Positions 25,328-33,960 of a stretch of DNA of 64,000 nucleotides are shown here, piece after piece; the stretch's first letter is position 1, and every line of letters starts with the position of its first letter. The DNA lies in assembly GCF_000423865.1 (NCBI RefSeq), contig NZ_AUIU01000017.1, positions 1 to 64,000 of the forward strand, written 5' to 3'. The DNA comes from Thermodesulfovibrio thiophilus DSM 17215. Its GTDB lineage: Bacteria; Nitrospirota; Thermodesulfovibrionia; Thermodesulfovibrionales; Thermodesulfovibrionaceae. The translations under genes were made by a program, and so were the position numbers. The notes below the pieces were generated by a model that was not told the DNA's origin, searched no databases, and saw nothing but the letters and a program-made list of their open reading frames with translations.

Positions 25328-26755
25328 CTACCTTGCAAACAGCCTTTTACCAACAGAGGTTCCAAATTTAGTTGTAACCTCTGAATAAGCAGTAGACTCA
25401 AACTGAGAGTAAAGCTGTGACATGTTGGCAACTGACTGAATCTCCCCTAAGGACGCAGTATAAACTTCTCTTGCCTTGCTTATTGCACCATGTAGCCTTG
25501 ATAAATAATCTGTTGCTGCACTTTTTAAAGTTGCAGAATCAAGAATACTGCATGGCTGGCTCTTTGAAGAACCAGTCCCTCTTGGAGTACCTAAAGTATC
25601 TGCAAAAGCAGCCGCTTTTAAAGCTCTTGACTGAACTGTAAGTAATGCTTGATAAAATACCCCTTTTGCAACAGGATCACTTATTGCAGGAACAACAGAG
25701 TCATCCCCTGACATCATTGCATATCGTAAATATAGATGAAGAGACAACGGAGAAAGCTTAACAAGATTTTCATAACTAACGCCATCCTGCCCCTGAAGCT
25801 TCTGTTTATTTCGTATTGCCTGCAGTCCCTTAAGTAAAGTGTCATAGACTTTCCCTCTCATGTTGGTTTGATCAAGGGTACACTGTGCATTGGGACTGTC
25901 TTTTCTGTAAAGCTTGTTATCTTTAAACAGCTCTGTTTTCATCTCTGAACATCCATCTACTGGATAAAACTGGAATGCTGAAGCATCTGTCTGTGCTCCA
26001 GCTATAACAATATCTCCAGCCATTGCCCTTATGTAAGGGATAACATCTGCTATTGTGCTATCCTGGGCTGCAACATAATCAAGAAAGCTTTTATAGCCAA
26101 CCATCACCTTTAGTTCTGATGGACACCCCTCAATGGTCTCTTCCTTTGTAACAACCCCCGAAGAAGTCTCTGACCTGTCATCTGTGTTTGAATATAGCCC
26201 GATATCATGAAACAGACTTGTAAGCCCAGTGCTCTGTAAAGCCGTAGTAGCAGCCTGTTCAAATGCAGCTCCCGCCTGATTCTTATTTAAATCAATAGCT
26301 GCAAATGGTTTTGACAGTGCACATTCATTTAACTGAATGTTGTTTAAATCATTTATTATTTTTTCCACCTGGTTTAAATTGGTGTTTAAAGCAGAGCTTA
26401 ATGTATTAAGTGCAATCTGAAATGCAACTATAGGGGCAGCCTGTATGAGTCTCTGAAACTTATCCACAAGGTAATCAAAATTTGTAAATCCAAAGCCGCC
26501 TAAAAAAGCATCAATGCCACCACAGCCTCCTTTTATTCTTGGTTTATTTATGCTTACCAGATAGTCGGTAGTGGATGGAACTCTTGCACTAAATGAACCC
26601 GCAGTAAAGTATCCACGCTTCTGTCCTTCAAAATATCCAGGAGCAGAAGATGTCTGCTGATCATACCAGTCATCAAGCCATCCTGCTTTAACCTCCCAAA
26701 CGGAGATAAAGCTGAATAATATAGCAGTTAGTAATGCCGTAATCTTTTTTATCAT
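25328..26755 (-). CDS. traH: TraH: pilus assembly protein
   Basis: The 475-residue product (F TraH: 458) has a signal peptide (FSFISVWEVKAGW). Family marks include GYFEGQKRGYFTAGSFSARVP near residue 40-60 and GGCGGIDAFLGGFGFTNFDYLV, strongly conserved in TraH. A C-terminal coiled region follows. TraH works with TraF, TraU, TraW and TrbC in the periplasm during pilus extension. A GGTTACC-type promoter lies just upstream, so traH-traG can be transcribed apart from the rest of the operon. Confidence 0.93.
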   Translation of the reverse strand: MIKKITALLTAILFSFISVWEVKAGWLDDWYDQQTSSAPGYFEGQKRGYFTAGSFSARVPSTTDYLVSINKPRIKGGCGGIDAFLGGFGFTNFDYLVDKFQRLIQAAPIVAFQIALNTLSSALNTNLNQVEKIINDLNNIQLNECALSKPFAAIDLNKNQAGAAFEQAATTALQSTGLTSLFHDIGLYSNTDDRSETSSGVVTKEETIEGCPSELKVMVGYKSFLDYVAAQDSTIADVIPYIRAMAGDIVIAGAQTDASAFQFYPVDGCSEMKTELFKDNKLYRKDSPNAQCTLDQTNMRGKVYDTLLKGLQAIRNKQKLQGQDGVSYENLVKLSPLSLHLYLRYAMMSGDDSVVPAISDPVAKGVFYQALLTVQSRALKAAAFADTLGTPRGTGSSKSQPCSILDSATLKSAATDYLSRLHGAISKAREVYTASLGEIQSVANMSQLYSQFESTAYSEVTTKFGTSVGKRLFAR

Positions 26756-26785
26756 AATGCTTCCTCCATAAGAATAATTTATGTT

Positions 26786-26812
26786 TTAATATTACTACCC
26801 TTGCTGGTAACC
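26786..26812 (-). promoter_or_regulatory. GGTTACC promoter of traH
   Basis: On the minus strand GGTTACC (26812-26806) is followed after 14 bases by TATTAA (26791-26786), about 31 bp before the traH start and its GGAGG. Confidence 0.6.
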
Positions 26813-26842
26813 ATAGATGATAAGGAATCTGAAAATGGCAGG

Positions 26843-27838
26843 TTATTTTTCAAGATGCTCCGCTATCAGTTTTATCTGTTCATCTTTGCTATATTCTGCA
26901 ATAAGCTTTAAATGATAAGACAGCGATATATCGCCGTAAGACAGGTAAAAGCCTGAGTTTTTTACTGTGCCTAATCCTTCCGATAAGCCTTCGGTATTTA
27001 CCACATTTTTCACATAAACCACTGCTGGAACTGCTTTTACTTCGTATTTCCTAAAAAGCAGAGGATCAATCAGGACTTTTGTCCTGTAAAGCTCACAGGA
27101 GCCACTACAGAGAGGGTCTATCTTTAAAGCTGTAGAGATCCATTCTGCTGTGGGTGCTATTTTCTTAAGCCCTCCTTTCCCTCCACGCATAATCAGAAAA
27201 ACATTATCCTCCCCTAGCTTTGCCAGATCCCTTGCATAAGCTTTTACTGTCTCTATCGGCATGGATGAGGAAATAAATATATAAACTCTATCCTGAGCTG
27301 GAACCATGCTTTTAACAGCAGGTTTCATCTGGCTGTAAAACATACTGGAAGGATCATTAGCAGAGGGAATCTGCATTTTAGCTGTAATATCGTTCTGAAA
27401 CTCTTTAACCTGAGATTGGAATTCTTTGCTTTCTGTGTATTTAAAAGCATTCTTAGCTTTTTCCTGAATTTGTGGCGTAATGTTCACATTATCAGGAAGT
27501 TTGATATTTTTTATTTTATCCTGCATTTTATCTATCTGTTGTTCAAGACTTTCTTTATAAAGAATATGTGTTTTCCATAACTTCCCATCTGTGTAAATCT
27601 CCACTGACTGGTATGGTTGATCAAGCACAACTTCTTTCATAACAATCTGCTGTGTACAGATATCAGCAATTTTCTTTAAGTAAATCTTACTATTAACAAT
27701 TTTATCAACGTTATAGCAGGCTGACGGCATTGGAATTAAAGCCTTAACACTGCCCTGTCCATACGCATCAATGCTTAAAACTGCTATAGCAAGCAGTAAA
27801 ATTATTTTTTTGACTAAAATGATCTTCCTATACAGCAC
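26843..27838 (-). CDS. trbC: TrbC: periplasmic pilus assembly protein
   Basis: The start is a GTG at 27836-27838 behind AAGGAGGG, overlapping traU. The product has 331 residues, longer than F TrbC (212), with a signal peptide and a central coiled part. The C-terminal ~150 residues carry the TrbC_Ftype core: YIFISSSMPIETVKAYARDLAKLG and RKYEVKAVPAVVYV. The fold is thioredoxin-like but has no CxxC. In some related elements this protein is fused to TraW; here TraW is separate. Confidence 0.88.
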   Translation of the reverse strand: MLYRKIILVKKIILLLAIAVLSIDAYGQGSVKALIPMPSACYNVDKIVNSKIYLKKIADICTQQIVMKEVVLDQPYQSVEIYTDGKLWKTHILYKESLEQQIDKMQDKIKNIKLPDNVNITPQIQEKAKNAFKYTESKEFQSQVKEFQNDITAKMQIPSANDPSSMFYSQMKPAVKSMVPAQDRVYIFISSSMPIETVKAYARDLAKLGEDNVFLIMRGGKGGLKKIAPTAEWISTALKIDPLCSGSCELYRTKVLIDPLLFRKYEVKAVPAVVYVKNVVNTEGLSEGLGTVKNSGFYLSYGDISLSYHLKLIAEYSKDEQIKLIAEHLEK

Positions 27839-28824
27839 TTAACCCTCCTTATAAACATCCAGCTAAAATTATCTGGAGAATTACTCCCCGCTCCATATGG
27901 CGGGTTTTTGTTTGTCTCCCATAAAAGCCCTGCTCTTCCAATTGGCATGGGAGCCCCTCGTACAGGCTTTATCTGGTGAACCTTATAGTGAGATTTTATC
28001 CATATTGGGGTAAGCACGGCCCCGCATTTGTCAACTCCTGGATCCCACGCAAGAAGCTCTCTGTGCATTTTATATACCATTCTTCCAGCAAGCCCTGCAT
28101 TGGCTGATATATAGTCTCCCTGTGCAATGTCTCCTGATAATGGATAGCTGTTTCCCCACGAACCCATGCACCAAAAAAGCGGATCAAGAGGCCAGCCCAT
28201 TGAAGAAGAAACAGAATCAGCCATGCATGCCATTTGAGCTGCTGGATTTCCAAAAAGCAGTGCCTCTGGATTAAGTATGAATGATAAAAGATCATTATTC
28301 CACGTTGGGTCAATCTCGGTAAGATACGCAAGGTCAAACCCTTCTATCGGTACACACGGAACATCCATAAATAGATCCAGTATCTGCCATACAGCAAAAA
28401 TATACCAGTGTGCATTTGCCTGTACATGTTGTGTGTCATCCTTGTGAGAACCCTGCTGAAGATTTTTATCAGAACCACTCAGCTTTAAGCCCCCAAGTGT
28501 GGGAAGACACCATGGGGTCTTGGTTGTCTCTATAATTCTTGAAGGCTCCCAGTAAGAAACTGTAAGCCCTAATGTGAGTTTTGCTCCTTTTTTACAGGCA
28601 CATACAATACTGTTTATTGTATCGGGGTTGTCAAGATCTGCTGGACCTTTAATTTTAACTCCTGCAAGCTCTATTGGAAATACCGCATCCCACCTTACAT
28701 CTGTGAAAGGATTTATAAAGCTGGCTTTGCAATCATCTCCCGCTACATCCTGACAGTATAAAAAAACAACTGATAAAGCGGTTATTACAAAAGTTATTAA
28801 AGCTGTGGAAGTTATTTTTTTCAC
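27814..28824 (-). CDS. traU: TraU: periplasmic mating protein
   Basis: The 336-residue product (F TraU: 330) has a signal peptide and the typical Cys/Trp-rich pattern: CKASFINPFTDVRWDAVFPIELAGV, WYIFAVWQILDLF, MGSWGNSYPLSG and a C-terminal RRVKCC. Ten or so cysteines suggest disulfides made by the operon's DsbC. It starts with a GTG that overlaps the traW stop (GTGA). Confidence 0.93.
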   Translation of the reverse strand: MKKITSTALITFVITALSVVFLYCQDVAGDDCKASFINPFTDVRWDAVFPIELAGVKIKGPADLDNPDTINSIVCACKKGAKLTLGLTVSYWEPSRIIETTKTPWCLPTLGGLKLSGSDKNLQQGSHKDDTQHVQANAHWYIFAVWQILDLFMDVPCVPIEGFDLAYLTEIDPTWNNDLLSFILNPEALLFGNPAAQMACMADSVSSSMGWPLDPLFWCMGSWGNSYPLSGDIAQGDYISANAGLAGRMVYKMHRELLAWDPGVDKCGAVLTPIWIKSHYKVHQIKPVRGAPMPIGRAGLLWETNKNPPYGAGSNSPDNFSWMFIRRVKCCIGRSF

Positions 28825-29435
28825 TTAATGCCTCCTTTAGGTGGAACCTCCCTTACAACAAAATATCTGTTTTGAGAATATACAAATGATGGAACTGCTT
28901 TTATTTGAAACTTATCAAGGAGTCTTTGATTGCACCCATATACAATCCTTTTTAGCTGTGCTTGGGCTGCTGCTACATCCCCTGATACAGCAATGAACAT
29001 TATATCCTGTCTTTCATGGATTTTATTTTTCATGATCCATGTAACCTGCTCCACTGAATTTGCATTAAAAAAAAGTAAAGTATAGGGAAACTGCATGTAA
29101 TCAAGCGGGTTAAATCTGTATCCTTCTGGATATATAACTTTCCCTTTATCATCCGTTATATCAAAGGGAAGTGTATAAGTGGGATCTACATGGAAAGTTT
29201 TATCCTGCCTTGCCTGAGCTATAGAGAAGTTAACCTTTGTTTTTGTTTTTGCAGACTGTCTCATTTTATCCCACAGTTTTTGCCAGTTTGTCTGCTTCAT
29301 CTTATTCTTTATCTCTTCATAAGCATCAGGTTCAACTATTGGATAAGTGTTACCTGTTTTGCCTATTGTTTTTGCATGTAAAGTTAAAGAAACAAAACAT
29401 AAAACAGCAGTTAATAGTAAAACTAATTTTTTCAT
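28821..29435 (-). CDS. traW: TraW: periplasmic pilus assembly protein
   Basis: The 204-residue product (F TraW: 210) has a signal peptide and the hallmark opening of mature TraW, KTIGKTGNTYPIVEPDAYEEI. The C-terminal part resembles TrbC (YGCNQRLLDKFQIKAVPSFVY). Its start overlaps the traN stop (ATGA) and its stop the traU start, so translation is coupled along the operon. Confidence 0.93.
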   Translation of the reverse strand: MKKLVLLLTAVLCFVSLTLHAKTIGKTGNTYPIVEPDAYEEIKNKMKQTNWQKLWDKMRQSAKTKTKVNFSIAQARQDKTFHVDPTYTLPFDITDDKGKVIYPEGYRFNPLDYMQFPYTLLFFNANSVEQVTWIMKNKIHERQDIMFIAVSGDVAAAQAQLKRIVYGCNQRLLDKFQIKAVPSFVYSQNRYFVVREVPPKGGIK

Positions 29436-31921
29436 TTAACTCCCCTATTTTGTAAACTCTGTGTTGCAGTGTTCTGTAAACTGCTCTCTATATTTTTTCT
29501 CATGTTTCTTTCAATATCCTGTGTATATTCACTTAAATCTATATTGTCAAAATTTAACGCCTGAAATTCTTCTGGTTTAAAGCCTCTGCAGTTAGGATGT
29601 TTTTCACTGCCCCACCCTCCATCGGGTCCAAAAGAAGCTAGCTGAGGTCTTCCCTGCTCATGCACTATCCTTGCAAGTTTGCTATTAAAACAACAGTATG
29701 ATTTTACTTTCTGGACACATCCTACAAATTTTATTTTCTTTGTACAATAAGTCCCCACATAATGACACATTCCTGAATCCGCCATTGTTGAGGTAATTAC
29801 GTCCTGCTTGTCACAGCTTGCCATAAAAAGGTTTGCAGCCAGAGTTGCAGCAGATAGTGCAAACCCAACAGGACCTCCCGCCGATCCTGCAATCCATAAT
29901 GAAGCAGAAAATGCAAGATTAACTGCAGAAGCAATTACTGGATCGCTTATCACCTGAGAAATAGCTAACTGAGCTATCGCTGCTGCTATTTGAGGTCCCA
30001 TTTTCTCAATATATGTACCCATTGCTGTCCCAACTACTTCGTCTGCACTTGCTCCTGCTTGCTTAAGTTCTGCTGCTTTTGAAAGAGCGGCAAATTCTTT
30101 ACTACCCTCAGAAAATACTACTCTAGAAAGTCCATTCCCGATAGCAAGATTGCCTCCTTCCAATAAGTAGTTTCCTGCAGCAATATCAAGAGCATATGAG
30201 CCTATTTTAACCGCTTCTGTTGCAGCATATATGGCTCCTACTGCGTCAGTTATTGCTGATATCCCTGTTGATCCCACACTGTCATATATTTTTCCCTGAG
30301 ATTCATCACAGCAGTTGTGAAAGCCTGTTTTTATCCCTGATTTCTGGCATCTCATTTTAGAGCCACTGAATATTGACCACTCCCCTGTACACATATCCTC
30401 ATTAGAAGCAGCACTGTCATATGTGGATGCAATCATATCAGGGTCATCGTTTTCAATTTGACTTTCCGTAAAACATTGATTTGGAGAACACATCCACTTA
30501 CTATTTACATTCATACACTGATAATTCCCCAAAGGACAGCCATATCCCGTAAAACATCCATTTGCTTGCAGTGTCCCTGAAGGGCAGGTTGCAGGAGCTT
30601 CACATTTTCCCGTTTGGGAATTAAAACTTCCTCCAGCAGGACAGCCTGAATAACATGATGTAGTACACTGAGCTTGTGTATCATAAAATGTTCCATTAAG
30701 GCTACATTGATATTTATTTGCATAGCTTGTATGAGTTGTACAGGACTGCCCCACTGAACAAGTAGGTGGATTACCTGAACAACTTGAACCACCTGGGAGA
30801 GGACAATAATATGAAATAGATACTACAGGTATCCATGCACCAAAACCACAGTCCTCACTGTCCCAATAATCACATGCACCTATTCTTATATTGTTATTTT
30901 GAGTTTGAATTAAAAAAATAGAATAACTTGTTTGGACGTTCGATTGGTATAAATTTCCACTTTGAAGAGGTATAAAATCTCCTGTATAATAATAATTATA
31001 AACGCCACCAGACTTATTGTAGTAATGAGTCCATGCTGCTATATAACCATTCTGGACTTGAATTCCAATTTCATCTCTTGGATGACCCCCACTTCTTCCC
31101 CATGCTGCACTTAAACCTGAACCATTCAGTGGTACCCATGTTCTTGTTTCATAGCTTGTTCTTATTCGAATCTGCCCTGCTTGTATATCTATACAACCAG
31201 TATAACCTCCCTCCCCCCATGTCCAAAAATCAGAACTACATGAGGAATACATGGTTGTGTCAGCATTACAAGAAGCAGTTTGAAAACAGTTATTGTTACA
31301 GGTTGTAGCATCAGCGTATATCTGTCCAGTTCGAGGGCATTGATAATTTGTATAAGGAACATTTTGAGATGAGCATGCTCCAATCGTAGTATCAGCTTCA
31401 CACTTCTGGGTCTGCCCGTTATATGTATATCCTGCCGGGCAGTTAGGTTGAGAAAACTGCTCTATACATTCTGTTTGTCCTTGTGGACAGATGTATCCTT
31501 GAGGAGTCTGGGTGCATGCAAATATTTCATTTTGTTGCACTTCTCCATCACCATTAGAATCAACAGCACAGGCATTTGCAGGCATTGTCCAGCTACTCTC
31601 CCCATCACCTGCAGTCGCCTCTATGGGGTCACACTGTTTTGTATTTTTGTTGTAAATATACATTCCTGAACACACAGGCATTAAAACACATTTATTTGTT
31701 TCATAGTTGAAAGTATAATACTGTGGACAGGAATGTTTCTCATCTAATGGATTTGTAACACAGTATCCTGAAGAAGGATCATATGCTCCAGGAGGATAAA
31801 CACATACAGGAGCATCTGCATAAGCTTTCCTGACCTCAATAAAAGGAGAAGCTATATTAATCACTGCATAGATAAATAAAACCAGTAAACCAGTTGTTTT
31901 TATGTGTATCTTGTTAAACAT
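29432..31921 (-). CDS. traN: TraN: outer-membrane mating-pair adhesin
   Basis: The product has 829 residues (F TraN: 602) and is exceptionally rich in Cys, with a signal peptide. The N-terminal ~480 residues hold many repeats of the CPxG-x-YN/FNSQTGKCE type (short Cys-rich modules). The C-terminal ~100 residues match the conserved TraN end: SYCCFNSKLARIVHEQGRPQL, then CRGFKPEEFQALNFDNIDLSEY. TraN contacts the recipient surface. The longer N-terminal adhesive region probably fixes recipient range. The ribosome site is weak (GGGGG 17 bases upstream). Confidence 0.9.
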   Translation of the reverse strand: MFNKIHIKTTGLLVLFIYAVINIASPFIEVRKAYADAPVCVYPPGAYDPSSGYCVTNPLDEKHSCPQYYTFNYETNKCVLMPVCSGMYIYNKNTKQCDPIEATAGDGESSWTMPANACAVDSNGDGEVQQNEIFACTQTPQGYICPQGQTECIEQFSQPNCPAGYTYNGQTQKCEADTTIGACSSQNVPYTNYQCPRTGQIYADATTCNNNCFQTASCNADTTMYSSCSSDFWTWGEGGYTGCIDIQAGQIRIRTSYETRTWVPLNGSGLSAAWGRSGGHPRDEIGIQVQNGYIAAWTHYYNKSGGVYNYYYTGDFIPLQSGNLYQSNVQTSYSIFLIQTQNNNIRIGACDYWDSEDCGFGAWIPVVSISYYCPLPGGSSCSGNPPTCSVGQSCTTHTSYANKYQCSLNGTFYDTQAQCTTSCYSGCPAGGSFNSQTGKCEAPATCPSGTLQANGCFTGYGCPLGNYQCMNVNSKWMCSPNQCFTESQIENDDPDMIASTYDSAASNEDMCTGEWSIFSGSKMRCQKSGIKTGFHNCCDESQGKIYDSVGSTGISAITDAVGAIYAATEAVKIGSYALDIAAGNYLLEGGNLAIGNGLSRVVFSEGSKEFAALSKAAELKQAGASADEVVGTAMGTYIEKMGPQIAAAIAQLAISQVISDPVIASAVNLAFSASLWIAGSAGGPVGFALSAATLAANLFMASCDKQDVITSTMADSGMCHYVGTYCTKKIKFVGCVQKVKSYCCFNSKLARIVHEQGRPQLASFGPDGGWGSEKHPNCRGFKPEEFQALNFDNIDLSEYTQDIERNMRKNIESSLQNTATQSLQNRGVK

Positions 31922-31944
31922 TCGATTTATGTATTACCCCCTTT

Positions 31945-33960
31945 CTAAGGCAGGGTTACATAATTGTTGTTAGTGCACTTCATATCCTGACTTGCCTGCC
32001 TTAATACCGCCATAGTGGACGTTGAAAGATTAAAATCATTGGAACATTTACAACCTTCAACCATTTCTTCTCCTTCCTTTGTAGGACATGTGTTTTCTAT
32101 GCATGCTCTGTAAAGATATGTATATCTCTGCTCTTTATTGTATGTTGATGTTGGCCCTGATATGCCTATTTCTGGTCCTGTAGACAGTTTTTTTACTTTG
32201 CAGACAGGTTCACAATCCTGTCCAATCGGTCTATTTGTTATTGTAAAAAACCCCGTGTCGGTTATCTCTCCCTGAGAAGTCTTTCTCCAGTCCTGATAGT
32301 AAACGTTTGAACCTGTATCATTAACTGATGGAACAACTGTTGCAAGTCTTTTCTTTGCATCCGATAAATCTATCTGATTGTTCTTGCAAACATAAACCCT
32401 TTTTGTTTCCCACCAGTCCTCGCAGCCCATAATGCTGTCTCCTGTGTTAGGACATGAAAAATTTTTACAAGAAGGATATGCTTTAAATCCTGTTCTTATA
32501 AAATTTTTCATTACTGGTACATCATCTATATATTCATCTCTTAAAGTACAATTGGGATCATTTTCTAAAGAAGAACATGTGTTATTTACAGATTTGTTTA
32601 GTTCACAAATAGTTTGAATATCTAAAGTTACTATGCTAAAACCCTCCCCGCAGCCTGACACAGCCACCCTGTTTTTTGTCCTTAAAATTCCGGAGGATCT
32701 AAAAAACTGAGTGACATCCATTTGTGGCCCCTGATCCCAGCTGGTGTCTAATTCACAACTCCCTGGCGGATAACCATTAGGGTCAGTCCATGCGTAAGGT
32801 CCATACCAGATTAAACTGTTATTTACAAAAATCTGAATCCAGTCATCCCACTTAACTCTATTTAAAGTAGCCTTTGAAATTAAGTCAGGACGTTTAACCT
32901 GAATATCATAATAGGTTTCATAAATACTGCAACCGGCACACCAGTAGTTATCTCCCTCTATGCCAAGTACTATCTGAATGCACTTATCCCCGCAGGACCT
33001 TATCTGACCTGCATATCCTCCAACAGGAGCCACAACATCATACACTCCTATCCCCACAGGGTTTACAACATTCTGTATCACACAGGTTTTTTCTTGGGTA
33101 CTTTCCTGAACATTCTGCTGTGCGGTAACCATGAGATTATAGTAAGAAGCAGAATCCCCGCTTTGAGCTGCAACTTCACTCTGAATGCCTCCTTGCAGAT
33201 TCTGAGGAGAATCAAAATAATTTTGTAATTGTGGACTTGATTTTCCATAAGCAGACTGCACCTTCGAACAGCCTTCTGTTTTCTGTCCGTAGTACACTAT
33301 GGAATTCCCCTGAATTTTTGAATCTGAAATAATGAATGCATTTTTGCTTGACTGCATTACAGCTCCAATCACTCCTCCTCCAAGTGATTTAAGAATATAT
33401 GTAAAGTTATCCAAAGTCACAGCTCCATTACATGTGCTTGAAATACAGTAGCAGCCTGAAAGTTCATTGAACCCTGTTGTGGTATATAAAATTTTTCCAG
33501 AGGTTTCTGAAGTCCATTTATACGGATAACACTGCTCCTGGCTAAGACAGGCTATAAATCCATTGGAGCATACAGAAGTAATTGTCCCGCTTATCTGAGT
33601 ATTTGTATCTACTGTGCCATCTAAATCTAAGTCCTGCTGAACCGTTATTGTGGATATTCCATTAGAGCTGTAATTAATGCTAACAATTGTAAATGCCTCA
33701 CTTGAAGGGCATAAAAGTTGAGCTTTAAAACTAATGGATTTATCCAGAGTGGACATCGGTTTATTTTCATTTAACATCGGTAAAATAACATTCTGATTTA
33801 AATTGTCTCTTGTTCCATAAATATTTTGCATAAGCTTACCCATATCACTTGCAGCCTGATCGGGGTCTTTTGAATCATCCGCAAAACAGATTGAAAATAT
33901 CACGGTAAAAAACATAACTGTTAAACTACTTCTTGCTATTACGCCTTTTAACCATCTCAT
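31945..33960 (-). CDS. Large secreted Cys-rich protein between traC and traN
   Basis: The 671-residue product has a signal peptide and about 40 cysteines, mostly in the second half (CSKVQSAYG, CAGCSIYETYYDIQVKRPD, CELDTSWDQGPQMDVTQFF, CKNFSCPN, CGEGF). It does not have the TraN C-terminal signature. The position matches genes in F-like clusters annotated only as TraN-like or hypothetical. A surface or mating-pair role is inferred from signal peptide, cysteines and context. It starts behind GGAGG and overlaps the end of traC by 35 bp. Confidence 0.7.
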   Translation of the reverse strand: MRWLKGVIARSSLTVMFFTVIFSICFADDSKDPDQAASDMGKLMQNIYGTRDNLNQNVILPMLNENKPMSTLDKSISFKAQLLCPSSEAFTIVSINYSSNGISTITVQQDLDLDGTVDTNTQISGTITSVCSNGFIACLSQEQCYPYKWTSETSGKILYTTTGFNELSGCYCISSTCNGAVTLDNFTYILKSLGGGVIGAVMQSSKNAFIISDSKIQGNSIVYYGQKTEGCSKVQSAYGKSSPQLQNYFDSPQNLQGGIQSEVAAQSGDSASYYNLMVTAQQNVQESTQEKTCVIQNVVNPVGIGVYDVVAPVGGYAGQIRSCGDKCIQIVLGIEGDNYWCAGCSIYETYYDIQVKRPDLISKATLNRVKWDDWIQIFVNNSLIWYGPYAWTDPNGYPPGSCELDTSWDQGPQMDVTQFFRSSGILRTKNRVAVSGCGEGFSIVTLDIQTICELNKSVNNTCSSLENDPNCTLRDEYIDDVPVMKNFIRTGFKAYPSCKNFSCPNTGDSIMGCEDWWETKRVYVCKNNQIDLSDAKKRLATVVPSVNDTGSNVYYQDWRKTSQGEITDTGFFTITNRPIGQDCEPVCKVKKLSTGPEIGISGPTSTYNKEQRYTYLYRACIENTCPTKEGEEMVEGCKCSNDFNLSTSTMAVLRQASQDMKCTNNNYVTLP

